Part shown: positions 25,560 through 34,353 of the stretch, piece after piece
How the letters are laid out: every line of letters begins with the position of its first letter
Numbering within the stretch: the stretch's first letter is position 1
Assembly (NCBI GenBank): GCA_020634435.1
Contig: JACKBS010000005.1
Span: forward strand, 682,001-746,000
Reading direction: 5' to 3'
Source: Ardenticatenaceae bacterium
GTDB lineage: Bacteria > Chloroflexota > Anaerolineae > Promineifilales > Promineifilaceae
DNA: 64,000 nt
Notes under the pieces: model-generated
What the model saw: the letters and a program-made list of their open reading frames with translations, nothing else
Databases searched by the model: none
Told to the model about the DNA's origin: nothing
Position numbers and translations under genes: made by a program

Positions 25560-27059
25560 TCAGGCAGATTCTAGTTGCCCCATTGCTGAGGCAATATCTT
25601 TATAAAGTGAAAGAACTTTATCAAACCGGACAATTTCGATTACCCGGTTGACGTCGGCCGAGCAGTTGGCCAGCCGAACCGAGCCGTCTCGCTCCTCGGC
25701 CATACGCTGGATTTTGACCAGTGCGGCCAAACCTGCGCTGGCCAGAAATACCGTGGCGGCAAAATCCAAAATGAGGAATGGATTGTGCCACATGTGGGTT
25801 TCGCACTGCTCAATCAAGGCGTCGGCCGTGTTGGCATCGAGGCGCCGCTCTACCTTGACCACTGTCCATTGCTTTGGACTTTCTTCCTCCACGGGACTGG
25901 TCTGGCGTGTCGGTGCCGGTTCAACTGCGGGAACCCGCCCTTCGCGCAGTGAGGCAAAGGCTGCTTCAACGGAAGGAACCAGCACAAAAAACGGTGCCAG
26001 CTTGAGGACGTCAAAGGTTCTCTTGAGATTGTCTGGCGTGTTGGCCAACAATACTTCGCCTTGTTTGCTTCGGGCATCTCTCGTCAGCGCGACCAGGGAG
26101 CCAACGGCCGTACTGTCCATGAAGGTCACATTTTCCATGTTTACAATGACCGATGAGACTTCTGCCAGCGCTTCCTGCCCGGTGCGGTAAAAATCCTCGT
26201 GGTTTTGAATGGTAATTTGACCTTGCAGCTCGATAACGGCCGTTTCGTTGTCCACAATAATGAAGTTAGACTTTGGCAAAATCACCTCTGGGCGGTTGCC
26301 ACTGCGCATCACCCACCACTGCCGGACGAAGAAATAACCAAAGCTAAACAAATCTAGCACATAGCGGCGCCACAACCGGCGCGGTTCCTGCGCTAGGCGG
26401 AACAGCCATTCCAGGCCGCTTTTTTGCATCCACATAGGCGCCCGTGCCCGGTAGCCCGCAATAAAGTCCAGCGTTGCACCCACCCCAATCATCACCGGCA
26501 CATTCACCTGATGGCGATACATGCCAATCCACTTTTCCTGCTTGGGGTTACCAAAGGCTACCAGCAAAATATCAGGATTTGCCTGCCGAATATCTTGCAC
26601 AACCTGCTCATTCATCTCCAAAACAGAGCTGTAAGGTGGCGAGTTCACCCCGGCGATAATCAGGTTAGGATGTTTTTCTTGCAAAATATCGGCCGCTTGT
26701 TGCGCAATGCCAGGGGCTGCGCCCAGCAAATACAGCGAGTATCCTTTCTCCGCTGCTCGCTCTGCCAGCATTGGCACAATGTCTGAACCAGCGACCCGTT
26801 CTTCCATTGGCAGGCCCAACAGGCGTGATCCCCACACCAGCGGCATTCCATCGGGCATCAACAGGTCCGATTCTTGCAGCAGAAAGCGCAGCTCAGGGTC
26901 AGCCATGGCCTTCACAATAAAATCAGCATTGACTGTGGCCACCTGGTGGTTTTTGCCGGTCGCCCGGCCAATTTCCACAAATTCATCCAGGCGATCCAAT
27001 GTTTCTTCCACATTCAGATCGTCAATGGGGATACCTGAAATGACAATTAATTTACGCAT
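25560..27059 (-). CDS. GT26 (WecG/TagA/CpsF) glycosyltransferase fused to two STAS domains
   Basis: 499 residues. Residues 1-245 are a GT26 enzyme: HQVATVNADFIVKAMADPEL, LLMPDGMPLVWGSRLLG, VAGSDIVPML, ILLVAFGNPKQEKWIGM and MIGVGATLDFIAG are all family hallmarks. Residues about 270-375 form a STAS domain with the loop VTFMDSTAVGSLVAL, keeping the phosphorylatable Ser. Residues about 400-495 form a second STAS-like domain with VFLASAGLAALVKI, where the Asp is Ala but the Ser remains. GT26 enzymes add a sugar to a polyprenyl-linked acceptor. The STAS pair, beside an RsbW/RsbU/RsbV set, suggests direct phospho-control of the enzyme. It precedes the fusion gene at 23781 by 87 bases and follows the priming enzyme by seven. 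Confidence 0.88.
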   Translation of the reverse strand: MRKLIVISGIPIDDLNVEETLDRLDEFVEIGRATGKNHQVATVNADFIVKAMADPELRFLLQESDLLMPDGMPLVWGSRLLGLPMEERVAGSDIVPMLAERAAEKGYSLYLLGAAPGIAQQAADILQEKHPNLIIAGVNSPPYSSVLEMNEQVVQDIRQANPDILLVAFGNPKQEKWIGMYRHQVNVPVMIGVGATLDFIAGYRARAPMWMQKSGLEWLFRLAQEPRRLWRRYVLDLFSFGYFFVRQWWVMRSGNRPEVILPKSNFIIVDNETAVIELQGQITIQNHEDFYRTGQEALAEVSSVIVNMENVTFMDSTAVGSLVALTRDARSKQGEVLLANTPDNLKRTFDVLKLAPFFVLVPSVEAAFASLREGRVPAVEPAPTRQTSPVEEESPKQWTVVKVERRLDANTADALIEQCETHMWHNPFLILDFAATVFLASAGLAALVKIQRMAEERDGSVRLANCSADVNRVIEIVRFDKVLSLYKDIASAMGQLESA

Positions 27060-27066
27060 GAGTTTG

Positions 27067-27888
27067 CTAGTAAGCTCCCTTGCCCGTGATCACAGCTGGA
27101 ATGGTCTTCAATAGGATCTCCAAATCTTTCCACAAACTCTGCTCCTGAATGTATTGCAGGTCGAGTTCGATCCAGCGCTTAAACTCCAGATCGCTCCGCC
27201 CGGAGACCTGCTGCAAACCGGTGATACCTGGTACTGCGTCTAACCGCTGTAGGTAGTCAAATTGGTAGTAGGCCACCTCTTCGGGCACGGCGGGCCGAGG
27301 GCCAACCAGGCTCATCTCGCCTTTCAAGACGTTGATCAACTGTGGCAGCTCATCAATGCTCAGTTTGCGAATAATCCGTCCAACCCGCGTAATACGCGGA
27401 TCGTTGCGCATTTTGAACACAATCTCATCCGCTTCATTTGCTTCCATCAGCTCTTTTTTGCGAGCGTCAGCATCTATGTACATCGAACGGAACTTGTAGC
27501 AGTAAAATGGCTTGCCCCAACGGCCGACACGCACCTGTTTGTAAAAAACTGGCCCTGGTGAGTCCAGCTTAATCAGCAGCATAATGGGTACGGCCGTTAG
27601 CAGCGCAATGGGGCTAAAGAGCAGCACAATAACCACATCAAACAGATACTTCACCTTTTCCAAAAGCTTGTACCGGATAACCCGGCTGATCATACGCAAG
27701 CGCATACGCCGAATGGACAGGGAGGAAGTGTAGGTACGGTTAAGAAAAATTTCCGCCATTCGAACGGCTTTTTTTTCTTCCGCAGACAAGTCGTTTGAAG
27801 CGCTGTTAGTCATGTTATCCACAGAAACACCTTTTCGATCAGCAGAGGACTTGTAGGGTGTTCGCATTGAGATCTGGTTTTCGATCAT
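27067..27888 (-). CDS. polyprenyl-phosphate sugar phosphotransferase (priming enzyme)
   Basis: About 273 residues. One membrane anchor (KYLFDVVIVLLFSPIALLTA) is followed by the catalytic domain with GPVFYKQVRVGRWGKPF, CYKFRSMYIDAD, RKLSIDELPQLINVL, GEMSLVGPRPAVPEEV and VPGITGLQQVSGRSD, all intact. The family transfers a sugar-1-phosphate onto undecaprenyl phosphate, the first step of polymer assembly. I start at ATG 27888, preceded by GAGGG at a spacing of eight bases; the longer reading frame would overlap the upstream gene by 176 bases. It begins five bases after the upstream GT2 stop, so the two are translationally close. The product is the acceptor for the GT26 enzyme next door. Confidence 0.92.
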   Translation of the reverse strand: MIENQISMRTPYKSSADRKGVSVDNMTNSASNDLSAEEKKAVRMAEIFLNRTYTSSLSIRRMRLRMISRVIRYKLLEKVKYLFDVVIVLLFSPIALLTAVPIMLLIKLDSPGPVFYKQVRVGRWGKPFYCYKFRSMYIDADARKKELMEANEADEIVFKMRNDPRITRVGRIIRKLSIDELPQLINVLKGEMSLVGPRPAVPEEVAYYQFDYLQRLDAVPGITGLQQVSGRSDLEFKRWIELDLQYIQEQSLWKDLEILLKTIPAVITGKGAY

Positions 27889-27892
27889 AAAA

Positions 27893-29155
27893 CTAACCCT
27901 CGTTCCGCGTTGTGCGTACCCATTTTTGCTGCTCAAAGCCAAACATAATGCGCAAGTAATGCCAAATCTTCCAAAGGATGTACCCTGGTGCGTATATAAA
28001 AACCCGGTAAACCGAACGGGGGGCATTGACCATTTTGAGACCTGCAAAAAGGTAAAACAGTTGTCCAAGCAGCCCGCTAATGCTTAGAGCCAGGCTTACT
28101 TTGCTCAAGCTAACCGCTTTTAAGGAAGATGCCTGATTGCCAAAACTGCGCGATGCTACAAACCACCAGACTAAACTGCCGAGCAGTGAAACAATTGATA
28201 AACCAGCCAAGACTGAAAACGGCGGAATCAAATGCTCCATAATGGCATCCCACAGCACAAATGCCTTCCGTGGCTGGCGCAAACGGCGTGTAGATTCTTT
28301 AAACAGCTTGGGTACATATGTTTTTGCCATTTCTAGACGGCCTTGCTCCCACCGTACATTTTGAGATCGGGCATCTGTCAATTTATCTGGCATCTCCGCC
28401 TGAATCACGGCGTCCGGGGCAAAAGTCACCCGCTCACCGGACAAAAGTAAGGCCATGTGCTGCTCAATATCTTCGGTAACGGATGCAGACCACGGGTGGC
28501 TTTTCATCACGTCGGCGGCAAACACCATGCCGTTCCCTTTTAGCCCAGCCGAGCCGCCCAAAACCATGCGCCCCTGCGGCCGTAAATAATGCAGCACAGC
28601 CAGTGCCGCATAGCGCAAACCTGCGCTAAATGAGCTTTCTGGGTTTTCCACGGCATAGTAAGCCTGAATGACACGTTCGCCATTGTTGAGACGAGCGTTC
28701 ATAACTTCTAAAAAGTTCGTCGAGACAACGGTGTCGGCATCTAAAATAACGATGGCATTGTGAGCCACGTTTTTCTGCCACAGTTTTTCCAGCAACCACT
28801 GCAAGGCGTACCCCTTGCCTTTTTGCTCATCATTCCACCGTTCGTGCACAATGGCGTCATTTTGTCTGGCCAATTCGGCCGTTTTGTCTGTGCAGTTGTC
28901 GGCAATGACGTGCACGCTGTAGTGAGACTGCGGGTAGTCCAGTGCGCGAAGGTTTACCAGCAGACGCGGCAGCAACTTTTCCTCGTTGTGAGCAGGAATT
29001 AAGATCAGAAACTCATTCAGCTTTTTATTGGCTGGGGAAATAGACGTGCGTTTTGGGGCGAACCAAGCCGCAACGGTTAGCAGCAACAGATACGATACAA
29101 TCAGAGTAATGATGGATTGCAAACCCAGCAATCCAGCTTGCAGTAATGAGTTCAT
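27893..29155 (-). CDS. membrane-bound family 2 glycosyltransferase
   Basis: 420 residues. An N-terminal membrane helix (residues 10-32) precedes a GT-A domain with ILIPAHNEEKLLPRLL, VHVIADNCTDKT, VILDADTVVSTNF (DxD-type), ASVTEDIEQH (TED) and NVRWEQGRLE, equivalent to the QxxRW motif of processive enzymes. Three or four helices close the protein. This pattern fits cellulose-synthase-like or N-glycosyltransferases that build or extend a polymer at the membrane. It is the first gene of the run that leads down to the partner-switch genes, and the 670-bp gap upstream probably holds the operon promoter. Confidence 0.87.
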   Translation of the reverse strand: MNSLLQAGLLGLQSIITLIVSYLLLLTVAAWFAPKRTSISPANKKLNEFLILIPAHNEEKLLPRLLVNLRALDYPQSHYSVHVIADNCTDKTAELARQNDAIVHERWNDEQKGKGYALQWLLEKLWQKNVAHNAIVILDADTVVSTNFLEVMNARLNNGERVIQAYYAVENPESSFSAGLRYAALAVLHYLRPQGRMVLGGSAGLKGNGMVFAADVMKSHPWSASVTEDIEQHMALLLSGERVTFAPDAVIQAEMPDKLTDARSQNVRWEQGRLEMAKTYVPKLFKESTRRLRQPRKAFVLWDAIMEHLIPPFSVLAGLSIVSLLGSLVWWFVASRSFGNQASSLKAVSLSKVSLALSISGLLGQLFYLFAGLKMVNAPRSVYRVFIYAPGYILWKIWHYLRIMFGFEQQKWVRTTRNEG

Positions 29156-29828
29156 TTTTTATGCGCCATCCCAAACTTGTGGATAACAGCCAGCTTCATC
29201 CTTTAGATTGATGAAGAATAACTTGAGAAATTAAGAGATTGCCTGGATCGGTGTCGTTTTCCAAGCTGCGCCATGCCTCAAAAGGCTATTTTATGAAGTG
29301 GCGTGCTCTAGCAAAATATGCTGATAATTTGTGGGGTCATGGGATTCAACCATAACATTAAGACCCCTGAAGGCTAGTGGGGTAAATGGCTTTACAGGCA
29401 CGTTTCATGCTTCGGGTAAGGAAACTTTTTGTGAAATCTAAACAGATAGTTTCGTAAAAGCTGCAAGTTTAATATTTATGCAGCAACGCCGCTTTTACGT
29501 TCTTACCGAAAATCACCAATTCTTTGTTCACTCAAGAAGTTGATGCCAAAAGCCAACCCCTATCTTCCCGCACCTTACACAAAGCATCATCGAAATGAAT
29601 CTTGTATGTCCCCATTATTGTCCAGCAAGCCTTACAACGTTTATTACGAGTGAAAGGCCAAAAATCTGCCTTAACAAATCTGTAATATCCTTGTTTGCTT
29701 GGCGGAAAAGATTATCTCTACCGGCTAGGTTTCTGTTTGTTTTGACCCTGTGGTAGTGGTTTGAGTCACGAAATAGATGGGGCGAATACGGCCGTCTACA
29801 CTCACTCTCAGGCTCTCCACCCGGTAGA
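29156..29828. other. 673-bp gene-free stretch upstream of the membrane GT2 gene
   Basis: No credible coding sequence; the short frames here lack family features and ribosome sites. One ACGGCCGT copy lies at 29788. It should contain the promoter of the minus-strand operon starting at 29155. I see no clear -10/-35 pair, riboswitch or hairpin in it. Confidence 0.45.
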
Positions 29829-30935
29829 TTACAGCCAGGGCAGGCCAAGTTCGCTAGCCCGCTGGGTGTACTTCTGAATACCTCGACGGCCGATTTCATA
29901 CATATCCTCTTGAGCAACCATCGCCTTAAACCAGGTGTTGATCTCGCCCAACGCTTCTTTCCAGGTAAAAACAGGCCGCCAACCGAGACGGCCGTTGGCC
30001 TTTTCCCAACTCAGCCGCAGATAATTGGTCTCTGCCTTGCTAAAGTCGGGGTCGGTGTGAACCCATTCGCCGTTACCCCACAGGGAAACAAGCTCCTCCA
30101 CAATCTCCTGTGCGGAAATGCCCTTGATCTCCATCGGGCCAAAGTTCCAGGCCTCGGCAAAGGCTGGCCCTTCTTGCAGCAGCAAATAGCCCAGCCACAA
30201 ATAGCCACTCAGCGGTTCCAGCACAAGCTGCCACGGCCGTACACTTAGCGGATTGCGAATTTCAATCGGCTTACCTGCCATCAACGCCTTCATGCTGTCC
30301 GGCACCAGGCGAAAGTCGGCAAAATCGCCGCCGCCAATCACGTTACCCGCTCGCGTGGAGGCAATGGCTACGCCATGTTGGTCGTATTTTTTCGGGGAGA
30401 AATAGGTGTCTCGGTACGAGGCGATTGCCAGTTCGGCCATCGCTTTGCTGGCGCTGTACGGGTCCAGCCCGCCCAGACGATCCGTTTCACGATAGCCCCA
30501 CAGCCACTCTTCATTGTAGTACACCTTGTCGGTGGTGATGCTCACCAGTGCTTCCACACAGTCCGTTTGGCGAATGGCTTCCAGCATGTTGACCGTGCCA
30601 AAAGCATTGGTTTCCATCGTCAGATGGGGCATGGTGAAAGCGTTAAGCACAACAGGTTGGGCCGCCAGGTGGAAAACGATGGACGGTTTGTATGTTTCCA
30701 GCACGCTTTTTAACTTCTCGTAGTCGCGAATATCGCCACGAATGTCGGTGATGTGCTGGCTCATGTTGCTGAGAATGAAGTTGCTGGGTTCGGTGGGCGG
30801 CTCCTCCAGGGCATAGCCAACGACGTTGGCCCCGAGTTCCTTAAGCCATAAGGTTAGCCAGGAACCCTTGAAGCCAGTGTGACCCGTGACAAGCACGGTA
30901 CGGCCGTTGTAAATGCCTCTAAACTGTGATTTCAT
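29829..30935 (-). CDS. rfbG: CDP-glucose 4,6-dehydratase
   Basis: 368 residues, an extended SDR. The NAD-binding start is VLVTGHTGFKGSWLTLWLKE, a form typical of RfbG. The active-site region has SITTDKVYYNEE and DPYSASKAMAELA (Tyr-xxx-Lys), and later ASTRAGNVIGGGD and SVRPWQLVLEPLSGYL. It converts CDP-glucose to CDP-4-keto-6-deoxyglucose, using the product of RfbF (6198-7046). No RfbH-type dehydratase follows, so the sugar may be modified by the C-methyltransferase and the SDR at 15-17 kb instead. It lies between the GT2 operon and lhgO, both on the same strand. Confidence 0.92.
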   Translation of the reverse strand: MKSQFRGIYNGRTVLVTGHTGFKGSWLTLWLKELGANVVGYALEEPPTEPSNFILSNMSQHITDIRGDIRDYEKLKSVLETYKPSIVFHLAAQPVVLNAFTMPHLTMETNAFGTVNMLEAIRQTDCVEALVSITTDKVYYNEEWLWGYRETDRLGGLDPYSASKAMAELAIASYRDTYFSPKKYDQHGVAIASTRAGNVIGGGDFADFRLVPDSMKALMAGKPIEIRNPLSVRPWQLVLEPLSGYLWLGYLLLQEGPAFAEAWNFGPMEIKGISAQEIVEELVSLWGNGEWVHTDPDFSKAETNYLRLSWEKANGRLGWRPVFTWKEALGEINTWFKAMVAQEDMYEIGRRGIQKYTQRASELGLPWL

Positions 30936-31006
30936 AACTTACTTCCTTTTGTATGTATTTTGTTTCCTTCACCTATTGTTTTGCGCCACCCACAAACCAC
31001 AAAAAA

Positions 31007-32206
31007 TCAGCCAAAATGAGTCACCAAGCGGTTCACAATCGAGTTGCCAATGCTGATGGATGAAGTGGCGGCCGGTGAAGGCGCATTGACCACATTCACA
31101 ATGCGCGGACTTTCCTGAAAAGCAAAATCATCCAGCATCGATCCATCTGGCTTGATGGCTTGCGCTCGAATACCAGCCGGGGCGGGAATCATATGCTCGC
31201 CGCGAATGTCGGGGACCAGCCTTTGCAGCGCCTTTACAAACGCGGCCTTGCTCGCCGAGCGCCACATTTCGCCTAATCCGGCACGCCAGTACGTCTTGGC
31301 CATGCGCCGAAAGCCCGGATAGCTTAGCGTTTCCCACAGATCGCCCACGTTGATATCTAGCTTGTTGTACCCTTCGCGGGCGAAGGCCAATACGGCGTTG
31401 GGGCCACACTCCACCCCGCCATCAATCATGCGGGTCAGATGGACGCCAAGGAAGGGGAATTCAGGATTAGGCACGGGGTAGATGAGCCTGTTGCATAAAT
31501 AATGGGCTTCCGGCTTAAGCTCAAAATATTCGCCGCGAAACGGCACAATTTGTGCCGGAACGGTGTCGGCTGTCATACGCGTCAGTCGGTCGGAATGCAG
31601 GCCGGTGCAGTTGATAAGGAAATCGGCCGTAAATTCGCCCTGGGTGGTAACGGCCGTTACCTTATCAGCCCGTTCCTGAATATCTGTCACCCGCGCATTG
31701 AGAACGATACGGCCGTTGTGCTCCTCAATAATCTCGGCAAACCGGGCAATCACCCGCTTGTAGTCTGTGATGCCCGCTTCTGGCACATGAATGGCGGCAA
31801 TGCCGTTGGCATGTGGCTCTAATTCATGCAGCCGTGCTTTATCTATCAGCTGGCAGTCAACGCCGTTGGCTTTGCCCCGCTCGTAGATCATTTTCAGCGT
31901 GGGCAGTTCACTTTCATCTACCGCCACAATCACTTTGCCCACATGCTTAAAGGGAATTCCTTCCTGTTCACAGAATTGTTCCATCAGCGCCTTGCCTTCA
32001 CGGCAGTTTTGCGCCTTCAGCGAGCCGGGCTTGTAGTAAATGCCGCTGTGCAGCACACCCGAGTTGTGCCCGGTTTGGTGCGCACCTAAAATCGCCTCTT
32101 TTTCTAAAACCGAAATGGATTTACCGGGATATTTTTGACAAAGGCTGTAGCCCGTTCCCAGCCCAACGACGCCTCCACCAAGAATAAGGATGTCTGAATG
32201 TGTCAC
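31007..32206 (-). CDS. lhgO: L-2-hydroxyglutarate oxidase family FAD protein
   Basis: About 399 residues. The FAD-binding start is DILILGGGVVGLGTGYSL, followed by GHNSGVLHSGIYYKPGSLKA, the signature of the LhgO branch of DAO-type oxidases, and FLINCTGLHSDRL in the second nucleotide-contact region. The enzyme oxidises L-2-hydroxyglutarate to 2-oxoglutarate and feeds electrons to the quinone pool. I take GTG 32206 as the start because AAGGGGGC precedes it and the protein then begins as in relatives; an ATG at 32251 is possible. It has no evident link to polysaccharide synthesis. Confidence 0.87.
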   Translation of the reverse strand: MTHSDILILGGGVVGLGTGYSLCQKYPGKSISVLEKEAILGAHQTGHNSGVLHSGIYYKPGSLKAQNCREGKALMEQFCEQEGIPFKHVGKVIVAVDESELPTLKMIYERGKANGVDCQLIDKARLHELEPHANGIAAIHVPEAGITDYKRVIARFAEIIEEHNGRIVLNARVTDIQERADKVTAVTTQGEFTADFLINCTGLHSDRLTRMTADTVPAQIVPFRGEYFELKPEAHYLCNRLIYPVPNPEFPFLGVHLTRMIDGGVECGPNAVLAFAREGYNKLDINVGDLWETLSYPGFRRMAKTYWRAGLGEMWRSASKAAFVKALQRLVPDIRGEHMIPAPAGIRAQAIKPDGSMLDDFAFQESPRIVNVVNAPSPAATSSISIGNSIVNRLVTHFG

Positions 32207-32483
32207 GGCGTATATTAGCCCCCTTTGCACACGATAAGGTTTGGTAAGCATAGATGACCGCCATAATACTACACCATTTGTGCAGAGTAACTAGCGTCAT
32301 TTGCCTATGAATCACCTTTGCTACGTTTGTTTCTTTCCCTGTTGGGCTGCAAAATATGCGGAGCGCTACATTTTTTATCAATATGCTTTATACGACTTAG
32401 TGCTATTGTAAACGCGACAGCGATGGGTAGTAGTCTCTTCAGATATGTATCCACTTTACTCATCACTTACTATTCGACTACTA

Positions 32484-33653
32484 TTATTAACTGATGTTAC
32501 GCAACGGGGGCATCAACCAGAGAAACAGGTTGGAGCTGCCGCAATTCATGAAAAGCCTGTTGCAAAGCAGATAAATACAACTGACTCTTCAACTGATAAT
32601 GGTTTTTCTTGGTTCGCACTTTTAACAACTCAATTTTGACAAACGACCACAACGCCGCCACAAAATGATTGGTTTGGGTTGTTTCCGTTCGCGTGGGTGA
32701 TTTGGTTAACGCCACATTCTACTTGGGCGACTGATGATACTCTTCCACTTTCCACCGTCTTTGGTAGATTGTGATGATTTGGTCGGCATTCAAGGTTAAG
32801 TCACTGGTAACCAGATAACGTACGCCGGTAGAACCATCTTCGTTTGTGAAGACCTGGCGAATGAGCTGTATGGGGAAGGAAACACCTTCCAGATAGATGA
32901 TGAGGGTCGTGCCTTCAGGTTGGTCCAGTTGGTCAATCCGTTGATACCGTCCGTCAGCCTTATCTGCCTCGGACAAGGCAACTTTGCGATTGCATTTGAG
33001 ACCCATGATGAACTCTTTTTTCAGGTCTAGCTTGACAAAGCGCATGTTCTCTGCCGAGGCAAACCAGAGGTCATTCAACACATAGCGGAAAGGTATCTGA
33101 TTGTCACAAACGGCTTGGAGCATCCGACGATACCGTTCATTCTTGGTCTCAAGGCTTCTACGTTTTTCCTTACCTGTCTTGGGGTCAAGGTAGGTTTCTG
33201 TTTTGGCAACCAGTTCAAAAGCGACAGGCAAAGTAACGCCCTGCGCTTCGTACAGAGCGCTCATGAAGTTGATGCCTTTAACCGTCACGCCTTTGGCATG
33301 GTCATAGTGCCAACAGATGATCTCATTTTCATCGGTGAATGGCTTCTCGGCAATGGAATCGTCGATACCTACGACACCATCTTCCTGCTGAATCTGACGC
33401 ACCTGCGGTTTGATCATTTTCCACCATGTTTTGGAGGTCAGTTTTTCGCTGGCAAGCATCCGCGTTATCTGGTCATGGCTGATTTCACCATCAACCAATT
33501 TGGCCAAGCCAGTGGCAGTTGTTTGGCCAAATGAGCTTAACAAGTAGTCTGAATAAAGGTCGAGGATTTCGTAGTTCATAGGTTTTTCCATGACCTGAAT
33601 TTTATAATTATGTTAACCTTCGCGCTACTTCAGCGCGTAACATGAGTTATTAA
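32484..33653. mobile_element. insertion sequence, IS701/IS4-like, inactivated
   Basis: About 1.17 kb bounded by 19-base inverted repeats: TTATTAACTGATGTTACGC at 32484-32502 and, reverse-complemented, TTAATAACTCATGTTACGC from 33653-33635 (17 of 19 identical). The transposase stop lies inside the left repeat. A CGCGCT/AGCGCG hairpin lies just inside the right repeat. The flanks share CTA, but I do not claim a target duplication. The element has no ACGGCCGT copy. Confidence 0.75.
32497..33591 (-). pseudogene. IS701/IS4-like transposase with an in-frame nonsense codon
   Basis: The first 290 residues include VVGIDDSIAEKPF (first Asp), FRYVLNDLWFASAENM (second Asp) and RRWKVEEYHQSPK (Glu). A TAG at 32721-32719 then stops translation, but the same frame goes on with NVALTKSPTRTETTQTNHF and 60 more residues, ending QPVSLVDAPVA. 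The family normally has Gln at the stop position (HKSLKQN), so a single CAG to TAG change explains it. All three catalytic acids lie before the stop, but the truncated protein lacks its C-terminal helices. Probably inactive unless supplied in trans. Confidence 0.8.
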
Positions 33654-33772
33654 CTATGTGCGGGAAATTGTGAATACGGCCGTTTAATTAATCAGATTAA
33701 ACCACTGCCTCCGGCAGTGGAAAAAGTAACGGTTCTACCAGTGCATTGAGAATGACGAGTAGTATCTATCTA

Positions 33773-34276
33773 CCTAGAAGGTGCGAAACTAATAGGAGAT
33801 AGACAATGACTACTCGTCAATTTAAGAAGTTAGCCCACTCATTGTATGAGTGCAAGTATCACATCGTATTTTGTCCAAAGTATCGTTACAAAATCCTGCA
33901 AGAGGAGGTAGCTACGTATCTCAAAGAGCAAATCTACCGACTGTGCAGCCAAAAGGACGGCGTAGAAGTATTGGAAGTAAACATTCAAGAAGACCATATC
34001 CATCTGGTAGTATCGCTGCCACCCAAATATGCGGTGTCAGAATTTGTGGGATTCCTGAAGGGAAAACTCGCTCTACGAACGTTTGACCAATTTCCCCAAT
34101 TGCGGAAGCGGTACTGGGGACAGCATTTATGGTCACGAGGGTATTGTGTGAGCACAATCGGCCTGGATGAAGAGCGAATTCGGAAATATGTTAAGTGGCA
34201 ACACAAGAAAGAAAATGATGCAGATGCCACGCAGGGTCAGTTGTTTGACTAGATGAGCACCATTGCACCTTCTAGG
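33773..34276 (+). promoter_or_regulatory. 12-base complementary pair flanking tnpA
   Basis: CCTAGAAGGTGC at 33773-33784, just before the tnpA ribosome site, is the exact reverse complement of GCACCTTCTAGG at 34265-34276, just after the tnpA stop. The downstream copy is itself part of a TGCACCT/AGGTGCA hairpin. In the mRNA the two ends could pair and close the transcript, affecting translation; IS200 is known to repress its transposase through leader structure. The pairing is seen, the regulation is inferred. Confidence 0.5.
33806..34252 (+). CDS. IS200-type TnpA, Y1 HUH transposase
   Basis: 148 residues, the usual size. The HUH motif is EDHIHLVVSLPP near residue 66 and the catalytic Tyr lies in RIRKYVKWQHKK near residue 130. 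CKYHIVFCPKYRYKIL at the start and GQHLWSRGYCVSTIG are family hallmarks. An AGGAGA site precedes the ATG by about seven bases. The gene looks intact, so the element may be active. There is no adjacent guide-RNA nuclease gene. Confidence 0.92.
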   Translation: MTTRQFKKLAHSLYECKYHIVFCPKYRYKILQEEVATYLKEQIYRLCSQKDGVEVLEVNIQEDHIHLVVSLPPKYAVSEFVGFLKGKLALRTFDQFPQLRKRYWGQHLWSRGYCVSTIGLDEERIRKYVKWQHKKENDADATQGQLFD

Positions 34277-34353
34277 TGCATTATTTCAAGCCACCACCTC
34301 TGGTAGTGGTCATTGACTACTTCCCCGGAAACTGATAAAAGCGAATTGTTCGG

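Larger units (their letters stand above)
33702..34309. mobile_element. IS200-type element (TnpA only) bounded by hairpins
   Basis: A single-domain Y1 transposase gene lies between two similar hairpins: CCACTGCC/GGCAGTGG at 33702-33720 and CCACCACC/GGTAGTGG at 34291-34309, each with a three-base TC-rich loop. IS200/IS605 elements end in such subterminal hairpins, which the enzyme recognises as single-stranded DNA, and they lack inverted repeats and target duplications. No TnpB or IscB gene is present. It sits 48 bases beyond the right end of the IS701-like element, so the two are clustered. Exact cleavage sites cannot be set from one copy. Confidence 0.8.

Noticed and set aside
29615..29917. 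100-codon reverse frame in the gap before rfbG
   Set aside because: Overlaps the rfbG end out of frame, has no ribosome site and no recognisable domain.
33806..34252. REP-associated (RAYT) transposase
   Set aside because: Length, motif spacing and the HxH/Y pattern fit a plain IS200 TnpA, and it is bounded by its own hairpins; no REP family with its sequence was identified in the window.
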